Below, piece after piece: positions 26,177 to 35,114 of a stretch of DNA of 43,193 nt. A program made the position numbers and the translations under genes. Each line of letters starts with the position of its first letter. Position 1 is the stretch's first letter. Source of the DNA: Pseudomonadota bacterium (GTDB taxonomy: Bacteria; Pseudomonadota; Gammaproteobacteria; Acidiferrobacterales; Acidiferrobacteraceae); assembly GCA_021794595.1 (NCBI GenBank), contig JAJYQN010000088.1:1-43193 (forward strand). Direction: 5' to 3'. The notes beneath the pieces were generated by a model. The model had not been told where the DNA came from. It worked only from the letters and a program-made list of their open reading frames with translations, and did not search any database.

Positions 26177-28150
26177 ATGTGTGGAATAGCGGGGATACTG
26201 GCATTTCCGGGGGGCGAGCGCCCAATGGCTACGGAAGTGGAGGCGATGGTACGGCGTATTCAGCATCGCGGACCGGATGGCCAGGGCTTCTATGTGGATA
26301 CGTTCGCCTGCCTTGGTCATGCTCGTCTCAGCATTATCGACCTCACCGGGGGCACTCAGCCCCTGGCCAACGAGGATCGGACCATTTGGGTGACCTTCAA
26401 TGGCGAGATATTCAATTATATCGAGCTGAGACGCCATCTCAAAAAGCGCGGCCATGCCTTTTCCACTCAAAGCGATACCGAGGTCATAGTCCATCTCTAC
26501 GAGGAGTATGGCCTCGATTTCCCGAGTCACCTAAACGGCCAGTTTGCGATCGCCCTGTGGGATAGCGTGCGTGGGCGCCTAGTTCTCGCTCGCGATCAGG
26601 CCGGCATTCGCCCGCTGTTCTTTTACTCGGGCCGCCAGCGGCTCTACTTCGGGTCTGAGGTGAAGGCGATCTTCGCCTGCCCAGAGGTTCCTCGGTCGTT
26701 GAATTGGGCGGGCGTGGCCCAGATCTTCACCTACTGGGGCGCCCCCGGCGCGGATACCGTCTTTCAGGGCATAGAAAGTGTGGCACCCGGTTGCACGGTG
26801 GTGTTCGATAAGCACGGCGCACGCCAAGACCGGCGCTATTGGGACTGGGACTTTCCCTCCCATTCGGCGGTCGACACGCGCAGTTTTCAGGAATGTCTCG
26901 AAGGCTTGGACGAGGTACTCGGAGGCGCTGTCGGCCGCCAAGTGCGTTCGGACGTGCCGGTCGGCGCCTACATCAGCGGGGGCTTGGATTCGGCCATGAT
27001 CATATCCTACCTGGCGCGTGTTTTGCCCGGTCCGATACCGACGTTCTCGCTCCGGTTTGCTGATCGTGAGTTCGACGAAGGGCCCTATCAAAAGGCAGTG
27101 GTGCAGAAATTCGGGACAGTACACACCGAGGTTACGGCCAGCACGAGCGAAATCGGCCGGGCCTTTCCACAGGCGGTTTGGCACGCGGAAAGCCCGCTTC
27201 TGCGCACCGCCCCCGTGCCGATGATGTTGCTCGCCCAGTGCGTGCGCACCCATGGTATCAAAGTGGTCCTGACCGGCGAGGGCGCTGACGAGACCCTGGC
27301 CGGCTACGACCTTTTCCGCGAGGCCCGCGTCCGCAGGTTTTGGGCCCGGGTTCCGGGCTCCCGGATGCGCCCAGCGCTCTTGTCTCGCTTATATCCGTAC
27401 TTGAGCGCATCGCCGGCGGCCTCGGCCGCCTATGCCCAGCGGTTCTTCGGGCAAGAGCTGGAGTCGGCCAATCGACCGGGCTTTGGTCATTGGCCGCGCT
27501 GGCAGACGACCCGTCGCGCGATGCAGTTCTTGAATCCCGACCTCAGGGCCTCCCTGGAGTTTGACTACAAGGCCGCGGCCGAGGCGCTGTTGCCCCATGA
27601 CCACGAGCGTTGGAACGCCTTGAGCGTCGATCAGTATATAGAGGCCCATACCCTCTTATCGGGTTACCTTTTGAGCTCGCAAGGCGACCGTATGGCTCTT
27701 GCCCATAGCGTCGAGACCCGGGTCCCGTTTTTGGATCTCAAGGTCATGGAGTACGCCAATCGTCTCCCGGCGCGCTACAAGCTGATGGGCCTTAAGGAGA
27801 AATACATCCTTAAGGCTCTGGGCCGCGGTCGGATACCGGACGCCGTGTGCGCCCGCCCGAAACAACCCTACCGCGCGCCGGACAGCCAGAGCTTTTTCCA
27901 TAAAGGCGTACCCGATCCGCGCGTAGCCGCGGCTTTTGAAAAAAAGCGACTGCTGGAAGTCGGATATTTCGATGCTGAGTCCGCCTGTAAGCTCTTCGAT
28001 AAATGCCGGCGCGGAAGGGCCATAGGGTTTGCGGACAACATGGCCTTCGTCGGGATTTATTCCACCATGCTAGTCCACGAACAGTTCGTGGAAGGGCGAG
28101 GTGCAGAGTCCGGGGTACAGGACGTACTACCGGAAGCCAGGGTCGGCTAG
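26177..28150 (+). CDS. AsnB-type glutamine amidotransferase (EPS locus)
   Basis: 657 residues, two domains. Residues 1 to about 210 are a class II glutaminase with nucleophile Cys2 (MCGIAGIL), RGPDGQGFY, LGHARLSIID and FNGEIFNY. The rest is an asparagine-synthetase-like ATP pyrophosphatase with SGGLDS at about 267-272, LTGEGADE and SVETRVPFLD. Relatives in exosortase A-associated loci are called amidotransferase 1; they are thought to form an amide on a sugar acid or other acyl acceptor, releasing AMP and pyrophosphate. ATG 26177 has GAGGGG five bases upstream. The acyl-AMP ligase, ACP and NadE-like genes follow directly, suggesting a shared pathway. Confidence 0.9.
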   Translation: MCGIAGILAFPGGERPMATEVEAMVRRIQHRGPDGQGFYVDTFACLGHARLSIIDLTGGTQPLANEDRTIWVTFNGEIFNYIELRRHLKKRGHAFSTQSDTEVIVHLYEEYGLDFPSHLNGQFAIALWDSVRGRLVLARDQAGIRPLFFYSGRQRLYFGSEVKAIFACPEVPRSLNWAGVAQIFTYWGAPGADTVFQGIESVAPGCTVVFDKHGARQDRRYWDWDFPSHSAVDTRSFQECLEGLDEVLGGAVGRQVRSDVPVGAYISGGLDSAMIISYLARVLPGPIPTFSLRFADREFDEGPYQKAVVQKFGTVHTEVTASTSEIGRAFPQAVWHAESPLLRTAPVPMMLLAQCVRTHGIKVVLTGEGADETLAGYDLFREARVRRFWARVPGSRMRPALLSRLYPYLSASPAASAAYAQRFFGQELESANRPGFGHWPRWQTTRRAMQFLNPDLRASLEFDYKAAAEALLPHDHERWNALSVDQYIEAHTLLSGYLLSSQGDRMALAHSVETRVPFLDLKVMEYANRLPARYKLMGLKEKYILKALGRGRIPDAVCARPKQPYRAPDSQSFFHKGVPDPRVAAAFEKKRLLEVGYFDAESACKLFDKCRRGRAIGFADNMAFVGIYSTMLVHEQFVEGRGAESGVQDVLPEARVG

Positions 28151-28167
28151 AACGTAAGGGAGTAGGT

Positions 28168-29742
28168 ATGTTGTTGTATGAGTTGTTAGACGAGAAGGCC
28201 TCCGCTCAACCCGCTGCCGAAGCTTTGGTGGCGGATGGACGCCACTTGACGTATCAAGATATCAAAGACCGCAGCGACGAACTCGCCAGGGGCTTGGTGG
28301 AGGGCGGGGTTGGGCGCGGTGACCGAGTTGCGATCTTTATGGATAACTCGCCTGAGATGGTGGCTGCCCTCTACGGCGTCTTGAAGGCCGGGGCGATCTT
28401 CGTGCCGGTCAACCCGCTGACAAAGTCGGAAAAACTCGGATTTATCCTCAAGGATTGCGAGGCTAAGGCGCTTATCAGTGATGGTCATCTGCGCCCGGTC
28501 TATAACGCGGCCCTTGCGATCTATCGGCCCTCGCTTGTGGTCTTGAATGCGCCAACGGCAGCGGACGAGGGCCTATCCTATCGGACGTTCCCGCGGGAGA
28601 CCTCATCAAAAGGGCGACCCGAGGTGGCGATCATTGACCAAGACTTGGCCGCCATCATTTATACCTCGGGGTCGACCGGGGAACCGAAGGGCGTGATGTT
28701 AACGCACCATAACATGGTGAGCGCCGCCCGTTCGGTTTCCCAATATCTAGGGCTTGCCTCGTGCGACCGTATCCTCTGTTGCCTGCCGCTCGCCTTCGAC
28801 TACGGGCTCTATCAGGTACTGATGGCCTTCATGACCGGGGGCTGCGTCATTCTCGAGCGTTCGTTCGCGTTTCCGGCAGCGGTTGTCAAGGTGATGGCCG
28901 CCGAACGGGTCACGGTATTACCTGGGGTCCCAACCATATTCTCTATTCTTTTGGGTCACGAGGGCATATTTTCGGCCTACGATTGCCGTGCGGTGCGCAT
29001 GATCACGAATACCGCCGCAAGTCTGCCCCCCCAGCATATCGAGCGTCTGCGGGCGCGCTTCCCTCAGGCCCAGATCTTCTCCATGTATGGGCTTACCGAG
29101 TGTAAGCGCGTCACCTATCTGCCGCCGGAGGAACTCGCGACAAGGCCTACCAGCGTCGGGCGCGGCATGCCGAACGAAGAGGTGTATCTCGTGGATCCCG
29201 AGGGGCGGCGGCTTCCGCCGGGCTCAGTGGGCGAGCTTGTCATTCGTGGCAGCCACGTCATGCGCGGCTATTGGCGACGCCCCGAGGAAACAGCGAAGCG
29301 TTTGAAGGCCGGCCCTTATCCGGGCGAAATGGTGCTGTACTCGGGCGACATTTTCCATATGGACGAGGATGGCTATCTCTACTTCATCGGGCGTTCGGAC
29401 GACATCATCAAAAGCCGCGGTGAGAAGGTGAGCCCGAAAGAGGTCGAAAACGTGCTTTATGCTCTTGCGCAGGTCGCGGAGGCCGCGGTCATCGGCGTAG
29501 ACGACGAGGTCTTGGGGCAGGCCGTGCACGCCTTTGTCGTCCTCCAGGATGATGCCGGCATGAGCGAACGCGAGATCATTCGTCACTGTTACACGCATAT
29601 GGAAAGCTACATGGTACCAAAGGCTGTGCATATCGTGGCGTCGCTGCCGAAGACCGATACCGGAAAGATCAGGAAGTCCGGTTTGGCGTCTCTTGCGCGC
29701 GGCAGGGTTTCAGAAAATTCAGGAATTCTACGGGCAGTATAA
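28168..29742 (+). CDS. acyl-AMP ligase (ANL superfamily) of the EPS locus
   Basis: 524 residues. ATP-binding YTSGSTGEPKG at about 165-175, a middle MYGLTECKR motif, the hinge region YSGDIFHMDEDGYLYFIGR and the catalytic lysine in KTDTGKIRKS. These enzymes activate a carboxylic acid as the adenylate and load it on CoA or, as suggested by the ACP encoded next, on a carrier protein. Closest known setting is the exosortase A-associated ligase. The substrate is unknown; the ligase has no obvious amino-acid specificity code that I can read. ATG 28168 has GGGAG upstream. Confidence 0.9.
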   Translation: MLLYELLDEKASAQPAAEALVADGRHLTYQDIKDRSDELARGLVEGGVGRGDRVAIFMDNSPEMVAALYGVLKAGAIFVPVNPLTKSEKLGFILKDCEAKALISDGHLRPVYNAALAIYRPSLVVLNAPTAADEGLSYRTFPRETSSKGRPEVAIIDQDLAAIIYTSGSTGEPKGVMLTHHNMVSAARSVSQYLGLASCDRILCCLPLAFDYGLYQVLMAFMTGGCVILERSFAFPAAVVKVMAAERVTVLPGVPTIFSILLGHEGIFSAYDCRAVRMITNTAASLPPQHIERLRARFPQAQIFSMYGLTECKRVTYLPPEELATRPTSVGRGMPNEEVYLVDPEGRRLPPGSVGELVIRGSHVMRGYWRRPEETAKRLKAGPYPGEMVLYSGDIFHMDEDGYLYFIGRSDDIIKSRGEKVSPKEVENVLYALAQVAEAAVIGVDDEVLGQAVHAFVVLQDDAGMSEREIIRHCYTHMESYMVPKAVHIVASLPKTDTGKIRKSGLASLARGRVSENSGILRAV

Positions 29743-29773
29743 CAACTTCTTAGGAAGAGCGGGAGCAAACGAA

Positions 29774-30046
29774 ATGAAAAACGTAAGGGACCAGGTCAGG
29801 AACTACATTTCTGATAACTTTCTTATGGGATTACAAGACGCGGCCATTACGGATCATGCATCGTTTTTGGACCTGGGGATTATCGATTCGACTGGCGTTA
29901 TAGAGCTTATCGCGTTTCTCGAGGAGACCTACGGCATCCGGGTTGAAGACGCGGAAATGGTTCCCGATAACCTCGATAGCCTCGAGGCCATAGATAAGTA
30001 CGTAGCGCGGAAGACATTTTCCTGCGCTTCGTCCATGACTGCGTAG
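29774..30046 (+). CDS. acyl carrier protein
   Basis: 90 residues, acidic. The phosphopantetheine site is Ser39 in DLGIIDSTGVIEL, the carrier-protein DSxG motif, followed by a helix (IELIAFLEETYG) as in ACPs. It lies between an acyl-AMP ligase and a NadE-like gene, so it probably carries the acyl group that the ligase activates. ATG 29774 has a GGGAG about ten bases upstream. The C-terminus (KTFSCASSMTA) is atypical and may be a tail. It is not the fatty-acid synthesis ACP, which sits elsewhere in proteobacterial genomes. Confidence 0.88.
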   Translation: MKNVRDQVRNYISDNFLMGLQDAAITDHASFLDLGIIDSTGVIELIAFLEETYGIRVEDAEMVPDNLDSLEAIDKYVARKTFSCASSMTA

Positions 30047-30049
30047 GAG

Positions 30050-31033
30050 ATGGATGTGCAACCGGTAAAAGAATTGGCGGTGGATTCGCTCCTGGCTATG
30101 GATTATGACCATGCCATACGTAACATAGCGCGGCAGTTCAAGGAGACAGTGGTAAGGTTTAGGAGGCGCGGTGCGATCGTGGCCGTGTCCGGCGGAGTGG
30201 ATAGCGCGGTGTGCTGCGCATTGGCGGCGCAGGCCCTGGGGAGCCGGCGGGTTCTGGCGCTGCTGCTTCCCGAGAAGGAATCATCCCCGAATTCGGAACG
30301 GCTCGCCCTTGAGGTCGTAAAGACCCTAGGCGTGCCTTATGAACGCCAAGACATCACCGGAGCGCTCGAGTCTCTCGGCTGTTATGAAAGGCGCGACGCG
30401 GCGATCCGCGCCGTGATCCCAGCTTACGGTCCCGGTTGGCGCAATAAGCTTGCTATCGCAGGTGGGTTGTCGGGCCAGTTCAATCACTTTTATTTGATCG
30501 CCGCCGATCCGAACGGTGAGCGTGTCGAGCGCCGTCTGGGTCTTAAGGAATACCTTCAGATCGTCGCCGCGACCAATTTCAAACAGCGGACCAGAAAGAA
30601 TGTCGAGTATTACCACGCGGACCGCTTGAACTATGTCGTGGTAGGGACGCCCAATAAGCTCGAGTACGACCAGGGGTTTTTCGTCAAGAACGGAGACGGC
30701 GCGGCCGACATCAAACCCATCGCCCATTTGTACAAGACCCAGGTGTACGGTTTGGCCCGCCATATGCGTCTCCCTCAGGAGATCATAGACTCGACCCCGA
30801 CCAGCGACACATACAGCCTTCCGCAAGAGCAGGAATCCTTTTATTTCGCTCTTCCCTATGGGGATTTGGACGTCGCGCTCCTGTATCTGGAGAACGGGCG
30901 CACGGCGGCCGAGCTCGCCACGGCGATCGGGGTCGACGAACTTACCGCGGCGCGAGTCTATGCCGACATAGTGGCCAAGCGCCGAAGTACTCGTTACTTG
31001 CACGAGTCGCCCGTGTTGTTGCAGGGCGCGTGA
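30050..31033 (+). CDS. NadE-like ATP-pyrophosphatase in the EPS cassette
   Basis: 327 residues. The ATP-pyrophosphatase P-loop SGGVDS is at 47-52, and the NAD-synthetase segments are clear: GTPNKLEYDQGFFVKNGDG, DIKPIAHLYKTQVYGLAR and TPTSDTYSLPQEQ. There is no glutaminase domain, so ammonia must come from elsewhere; the amidotransferase upstream is a candidate. True NadE makes NAD from deamido-NAD, but its place after ligase and ACP suggests a different carboxylate. A second, housekeeping nadE would test this. ATG 30050 touches the GGAG; GTG 30056 has better spacing and may be the true start. Confidence 0.82.
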   Translation: MDVQPVKELAVDSLLAMDYDHAIRNIARQFKETVVRFRRRGAIVAVSGGVDSAVCCALAAQALGSRRVLALLLPEKESSPNSERLALEVVKTLGVPYERQDITGALESLGCYERRDAAIRAVIPAYGPGWRNKLAIAGGLSGQFNHFYLIAADPNGERVERRLGLKEYLQIVAATNFKQRTRKNVEYYHADRLNYVVVGTPNKLEYDQGFFVKNGDGAADIKPIAHLYKTQVYGLARHMRLPQEIIDSTPTSDTYSLPQEQESFYFALPYGDLDVALLYLENGRTAAELATAIGVDELTAARVYADIVAKRRSTRYLHESPVLLQGA

Positions 31034-31043
31034 GGGGTTGTGT

Positions 31044-31646
31044 ATGCGTTATGAAGTCAAGGCGGTGGCGGTTTTAGTTGCACACCTTGTGACGTGGCCG
31101 TTTACGGTGCCGGCGCTGATTGCTTACCGGGTATTCCAGTCAGAGCGGTTCTTTGACTTCTCCGCCAAGTTTCTGAGTCTCTTGCCTGGCCGCGTGGGGC
31201 AACTGGTGCGGGCCTCGTTTTATATGCAGACCCTCAGTCGTTGTCATTACGACATCGCGGTCGGCTTCGGTTCGTTCTTTTCGCACCCCAGCGCCGAGGT
31301 TGGCCGCAGCGTCGGGATCGGAAGCTTTTCGATTATCGGAACGGCACGATTGGACGACGATGTGATGGTGGCGAGCCGAGTGTCGGTTCTGAGTGGCAAG
31401 TACCACCACGGAGGGGGCCGTCGCGGCCGCGTAATGCGCGTGAATCAGCTTGAGCTCCAAAAAGTTCATGTCGGAGAAGGCAGCTGGCTCGGCGAGGGTT
31501 CTCTTATCATGGCCGATGTCGGGCGGCATTGTATCATTTCGGCCGGGAGCGTGGTGACTAAGGCTGTGCCGGACGATGCCACGGCGATCGGCAATCCCGC
31601 CCGGTTCCTACGTTACGCGGATAAACAAGAAGCAGCTGCGGTTTAG
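31044..31646 (+). CDS. hexapeptide-repeat acyltransferase 1
   Basis: 200 residues. An N-terminal hydrophobic helix (VAVLVAHLVTWPFTVPALIA) anchors it to the membrane; the rest is a left-handed beta-helix of hexapeptide repeats (IGSFSIIGTARLDDDVMVASRV, VGEGSWLGEGSLIMADVGRHCIISAGSVVTKAVPD) ending in the AIGNPAR motif common to sugar acetyltransferases. It may transfer acetyl, or the acyl group made by the preceding cassette, to the polysaccharide. ATG 31044 has GAGGGG six bases upstream; a TTG at 31038 is less likely. Confidence 0.85.
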   Translation: MRYEVKAVAVLVAHLVTWPFTVPALIAYRVFQSERFFDFSAKFLSLLPGRVGQLVRASFYMQTLSRCHYDIAVGFGSFFSHPSAEVGRSVGIGSFSIIGTARLDDDVMVASRVSVLSGKYHHGGGRRGRVMRVNQLELQKVHVGEGSWLGEGSLIMADVGRHCIISAGSVVTKAVPDDATAIGNPARFLRYADKQEAAAV

Positions 31647-31694
31647 ATGGGGTTGTGCCATGGACAGGCGATACGTGAAGGTGGGTAGCGGGCA

Positions 31695-33116
31695 ATGCGC
31701 GCGCGGGGTCTTGCGCTCCGGCGCCTCGGCTCAGAAGCCGGTGGGGCGGGCGTGACTCTCAAGGAGATCATACGCTACGCGGGTACGCTCTATGGCGCCA
31801 ATGTGGCGGCCTCGTTCGTGACCTTCGGCCTCACTATCCTGATCAGTCGCGATATCTCGCGCACCGATCTCGGGATCTATGGGCTGTTCCAGGCCTACTT
31901 CCTCTTTGGTGCCTATGCCTCGGGGTTTGGGCTGGCGCCAGCCACGGTCAAGTGGGTGGCAAGCGGCGCGGTCGACGATGGTGAGTTCCTGACGTTCATT
32001 CTGACCCGGTTGGGGGCTATCGCGTTGCTCTTGTATGTCGGGGCTTTCGCGGCCTATTTCCTGCACATGCCCATTTTGGCCGCCGCCCTTGTGGCCCTGC
32101 CGCCTTATCAGGCCTTCAATATTGCCTTAAGCGCCGCGCGAGCGCGCCTCTGGCGTCGGCGGGAGGCGGCGCTTTTGGTGGTGGCCTCGCTTACCACCTC
32201 GGCCTGGATATTCGGGTTTTTGTTTGTCGGCCACACCTATTGGGCCCCGGTGGCAGGACAGGTCTTAGGCGCCTATACGACAGCGCTTGTGGTCATTGCC
32301 TACGGCCTTCGCCAAAAGCGCCTGCGACTCAAGTGGCCAGGTGCCTGGAGGCGGGCGTTTTGGCGGACCGCGTTACCTGTATTTCTTGGTTCGTCGGTGT
32401 TTGCGATAGGTGAACTCGCCGACCGGCTGGTCATAGGACATGTGCTGGGTCTGCCGAGCCTTGGTATCTATGTCATGGCCCTGACCTTGTTTAACGTCCT
32501 CAATAAGCCCGTCCATATGTTGTCGCGCGTTTTGCTGTCGCATTTCTCGCAACTGAACGATGGTCATGGGCACGCAAAGGCGCCCGAAATCGTTCGTTTG
32601 AACTTGGCGGTCCTTCCGCTCATGGGCCTTACGGCCGCGGCGGTTCTGCCATGGGTAATCCCACAGCTTCTCAATCGCAACTTTACGCTTGCCTTTCCGG
32701 TGTTTGCGGTCCTGACGGTGGTGATACTCATAAAGGCGGTCGAGCTCGTGCATTCAAGTCTCGCCGTAGCTCAGGATTCGGCCGGAAGCAATATGCGCGC
32801 CCAAATAGCGGCCCTATTGGCGTACGCGGCCGTGGTGTTTGTATTGGCCGAAAGGTTCGGTTTGATCGGGGTCGCTTGGGCCATCGTTTTACGGTGGACG
32901 GTGTTGGCGCTTGTCCAGCGTTTCGATATGAGGCGCCGCGGGGTCGATGCCCTACCGGCCAGCCTTTTGATACGGGCCGCGGTGGCTTACCTCGCGGCCT
33001 TGTCGTTTTTTACCATCGCGCCTTGGTTTATGGGTATTGCCTACTTGATAGCGGGTGCGGCCCTGCGCCTTTGGGCGGCACCGCGATCATGGCGACTAGC
33101 TGCGCGGCGGACCTGA
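31695..33116 (+). CDS. Wzx-type polysaccharide flippase
   Basis: 473 residues, with about 12-14 predicted membrane helices spread along the protein, beginning with IIRYAGTLYGANVAASFVTFG and LFQAYFLFGAYASGFGLA. The pattern and the TRLGA, GVAWAIVLRWTVLA type segments fit the MOP/Wzx superfamily, which flips lipid-linked repeat units across the inner membrane. ATG 31695 has only a weak ribosome site. GTG 31752 (VTLKEIIRY) removes 19 polar residues, has a G-rich site upstream and may be the real start, giving 454 residues. Confidence 0.85.
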   Translation: MRARGLALRRLGSEAGGAGVTLKEIIRYAGTLYGANVAASFVTFGLTILISRDISRTDLGIYGLFQAYFLFGAYASGFGLAPATVKWVASGAVDDGEFLTFILTRLGAIALLLYVGAFAAYFLHMPILAAALVALPPYQAFNIALSAARARLWRRREAALLVVASLTTSAWIFGFLFVGHTYWAPVAGQVLGAYTTALVVIAYGLRQKRLRLKWPGAWRRAFWRTALPVFLGSSVFAIGELADRLVIGHVLGLPSLGIYVMALTLFNVLNKPVHMLSRVLLSHFSQLNDGHGHAKAPEIVRLNLAVLPLMGLTAAAVLPWVIPQLLNRNFTLAFPVFAVLTVVILIKAVELVHSSLAVAQDSAGSNMRAQIAALLAYAAVVFVLAERFGLIGVAWAIVLRWTVLALVQRFDMRRRGVDALPASLLIRAAVAYLAALSFFTIAPWFMGIAYLIAGAALRLWAAPRSWRLAARRT

Positions 33117-33141
33117 AAGCAACTTTACGGAGGGACACGGA

Positions 33142-34413
33142 ATGTTGATGCCACAGACGGCAAGGATGAGGGCGCAGGGGCCCAGCGGTTCTAAACCCTG
33201 GAGCGGAACGCGAATGGTCGAGACGCCGCTTGCCAACCGATTGACGCTCGCGTCGATGTTCGTGTTTTTGGCAAAGGTCGGGAATCTCCCGCATCTCGGC
33301 CATTTCGAGATCGGGAAGGTGTTGGTCGGGCTATCGGTTCTCGCCTTGCTCTTTGAGGGCGGGGGATGGAAAGAAGGGGTGTTCGGGCATCGGGTCATGC
33401 GCCCCTATCTTGGGCTATTTTTCATGGGCCTCATTACGATCCCGCTCGCGGTATGGCCAGGCGGTAGCGCACGCTTCCTATTCGGAAACTATTTAAAGGA
33501 CATGGTGCTCGTCGTTTTGCTGATCGTAACCACCAGGACGCCGCAGGATCTTCGGCGGCTCTTGTGGACGGTGATCATAAACACCCTCATCCTTGATCTC
33601 GTTCTTCTGCACTACGGTATCCATAAGATCACGATCGTAAAGCTCGGTAAGAACGAGATCGCGATGACATCGGTCATTGCCCTAGGCCTTCTGTTGGGTC
33701 TGCCGACCGCCGGGCTCGGCAAGCTATTTAAGTGGGCGGCCGGCATCATGCTGGTCTATGCGGTCTTCATGAGTGTGTCGCGCGGGAGCTACTTAGGGGT
33801 GTCTTTGGTGCTGACGCTCTTTATGTACTTCCGTTTTGGCAATCGCACAGCGCTTGCGATCCTTGGGGTAATGGTGTTCGCGGTGGGCGTGTACGCCTTC
33901 GGGCCGCCGCGGGTCCATCATACGATCAATACCCTCATTCATATTCAGAACGACTACAACCTGACGGCCCGCACTGGGCGCATAGCGATATGGAAGCGGG
34001 GAGTAAAGATCGTCGAGGCGCATCCACTCGGGGTCGGTATGCGCAACTTCCCGATTGCCGAAGGCCATTTGGTCGAAGACGTGATCGGCGAACGGTGGAT
34101 GGATGCCCATAACGCCCTGCTCGAGGTCACAGCGGAGCTTGGCATATTGGGTGGCCTCGTCTTTCTGACGCTATTAAAGCGTGGCATGCAGACCGCCAAC
34201 AAGCTTCGCAAGCAGAAGAACCTACCGGAGCTATCGGCGATCGGGCTTTCGGCGGTGCTGGCGCTGCTTGGGTATTTCTTGACCGCCTCGTTCCTGTCGG
34301 AGGCCTACGCGGTCATTTTGTACATCCTTATGGCCATTATCATTTCTTCAGATCGTGTTTATACCTACATGCTTGCGAGGGAAAAAGATGTCATATCTGG
34401 ACAAGGTGCGTAG
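33142..34413 (+). CDS. O-antigen ligase/polymerase family protein (Wzy-type)
   Basis: 423 residues, about ten membrane helices and one larger periplasmic loop. That loop holds the conserved segment TARTGRIAIWKRGVKIVEAHPLGVG (in two parts) and DAHNALLEVTAELGILGG, the Wzy_C family signature with His-Asn. Such proteins polymerise repeat units or ligate polymers. Since the neighbouring gene is a flippase and a Wzz protein is present, polymerase is more likely. ATG 33142 has GGAGG upstream. The 3' end overlaps the next gene by 26 bp. Confidence 0.87.
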   Translation: MLMPQTARMRAQGPSGSKPWSGTRMVETPLANRLTLASMFVFLAKVGNLPHLGHFEIGKVLVGLSVLALLFEGGGWKEGVFGHRVMRPYLGLFFMGLITIPLAVWPGGSARFLFGNYLKDMVLVVLLIVTTRTPQDLRRLLWTVIINTLILDLVLLHYGIHKITIVKLGKNEIAMTSVIALGLLLGLPTAGLGKLFKWAAGIMLVYAVFMSVSRGSYLGVSLVLTLFMYFRFGNRTALAILGVMVFAVGVYAFGPPRVHHTINTLIHIQNDYNLTARTGRIAIWKRGVKIVEAHPLGVGMRNFPIAEGHLVEDVIGERWMDAHNALLEVTAELGILGGLVFLTLLKRGMQTANKLRKQKNLPELSAIGLSAVLALLGYFLTASFLSEAYAVILYILMAIIISSDRVYTYMLAREKDVISGQGA

Positions 34414-35113
34414 GCGTGAGGGACGGATCGCCGATGCCCTCTATCGCAGCTACAAGCGGATGCAGAGGGTGAACGTTCCATCTATCCCGTTTATCTACGG
34501 CGCTTTGGCGAAGGAAAGGGCGTTGCGTAGGCATATGGGCGGTTGGATTCGGCGGAAGTTTTATGACGAGCCGCTGTTCCGCCGCCAGTGCCGATCCTGC
34601 GGTCGTGGACTCTGCCTGTTTGATGGCATTCCCTCGATATGGGGCGGGCTTGAGGTCGAGGTCGGTGAGGACGTCGTGATGCATGGGACGTCGACGCTGG
34701 TGGGCGCCAAGGTGTTCGACAGGCCCCGATTGATCATAGGAGATCGGAGCCATTGTGGGTCGTATTTTTCGGTCTCGGTCGGTGCCGATGTCGTGATCGG
34801 GTCGGATGTGTTGATCGCGAACAGGGTGACGCTCTTCGCCTACGATAACCATCCCATAGATCCGGTCGCGCGCCGTGCGGGGGAGCCGGCCGATCCCGCG
34901 AGCAGTCGTCCGATCGTGATCGGCAACAATGCCTGGATCTGCATGGGTGCGATTATTCTGAAAGGAGTGACAATCGGAGAGAACGCCATAGTCGCCGCTG
35001 GCGCCGTTGTCGTGGAGGATGTTCCGCCCAATAGCATAGTTGGTGGTAACCCGGCGCGGGTCTTGTCGCGCTCCAGCGGGAAGCCCCGTCATGCCCGATC
35101 GGCTACGGTGTAG
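34388..35113 (+). CDS. hexapeptide-repeat acyltransferase 2
   Basis: 241 residues, a soluble left-handed beta-helix transferase. The first 90 residues are polar and contain CRSCGRGLC, a Cys-rich patch of unknown use. The helix follows with repeats (VGADVVIGSDVLIANRVTLFAYDNHP, IGNNAWICMGAIILKGVTIGENAIVAAGAVV in parts) and closes with IVGGNPARVL. The DNHP motif holds the catalytic His of the maltose/galactoside acetyltransferase type. ATG 34388 has GAGGG six bases upstream and overlaps the polymerase gene. It is the second such enzyme in the locus. Confidence 0.88.
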   Translation: MSYLDKVRRREGRIADALYRSYKRMQRVNVPSIPFIYGALAKERALRRHMGGWIRRKFYDEPLFRRQCRSCGRGLCLFDGIPSIWGGLEVEVGEDVVMHGTSTLVGAKVFDRPRLIIGDRSHCGSYFSVSVGADVVIGSDVLIANRVTLFAYDNHPIDPVARRAGEPADPASSRPIVIGNNAWICMGAIILKGVTIGENAIVAAGAVVVEDVPPNSIVGGNPARVLSRSSGKPRHARSATV

Positions 35114-35114
35114 G

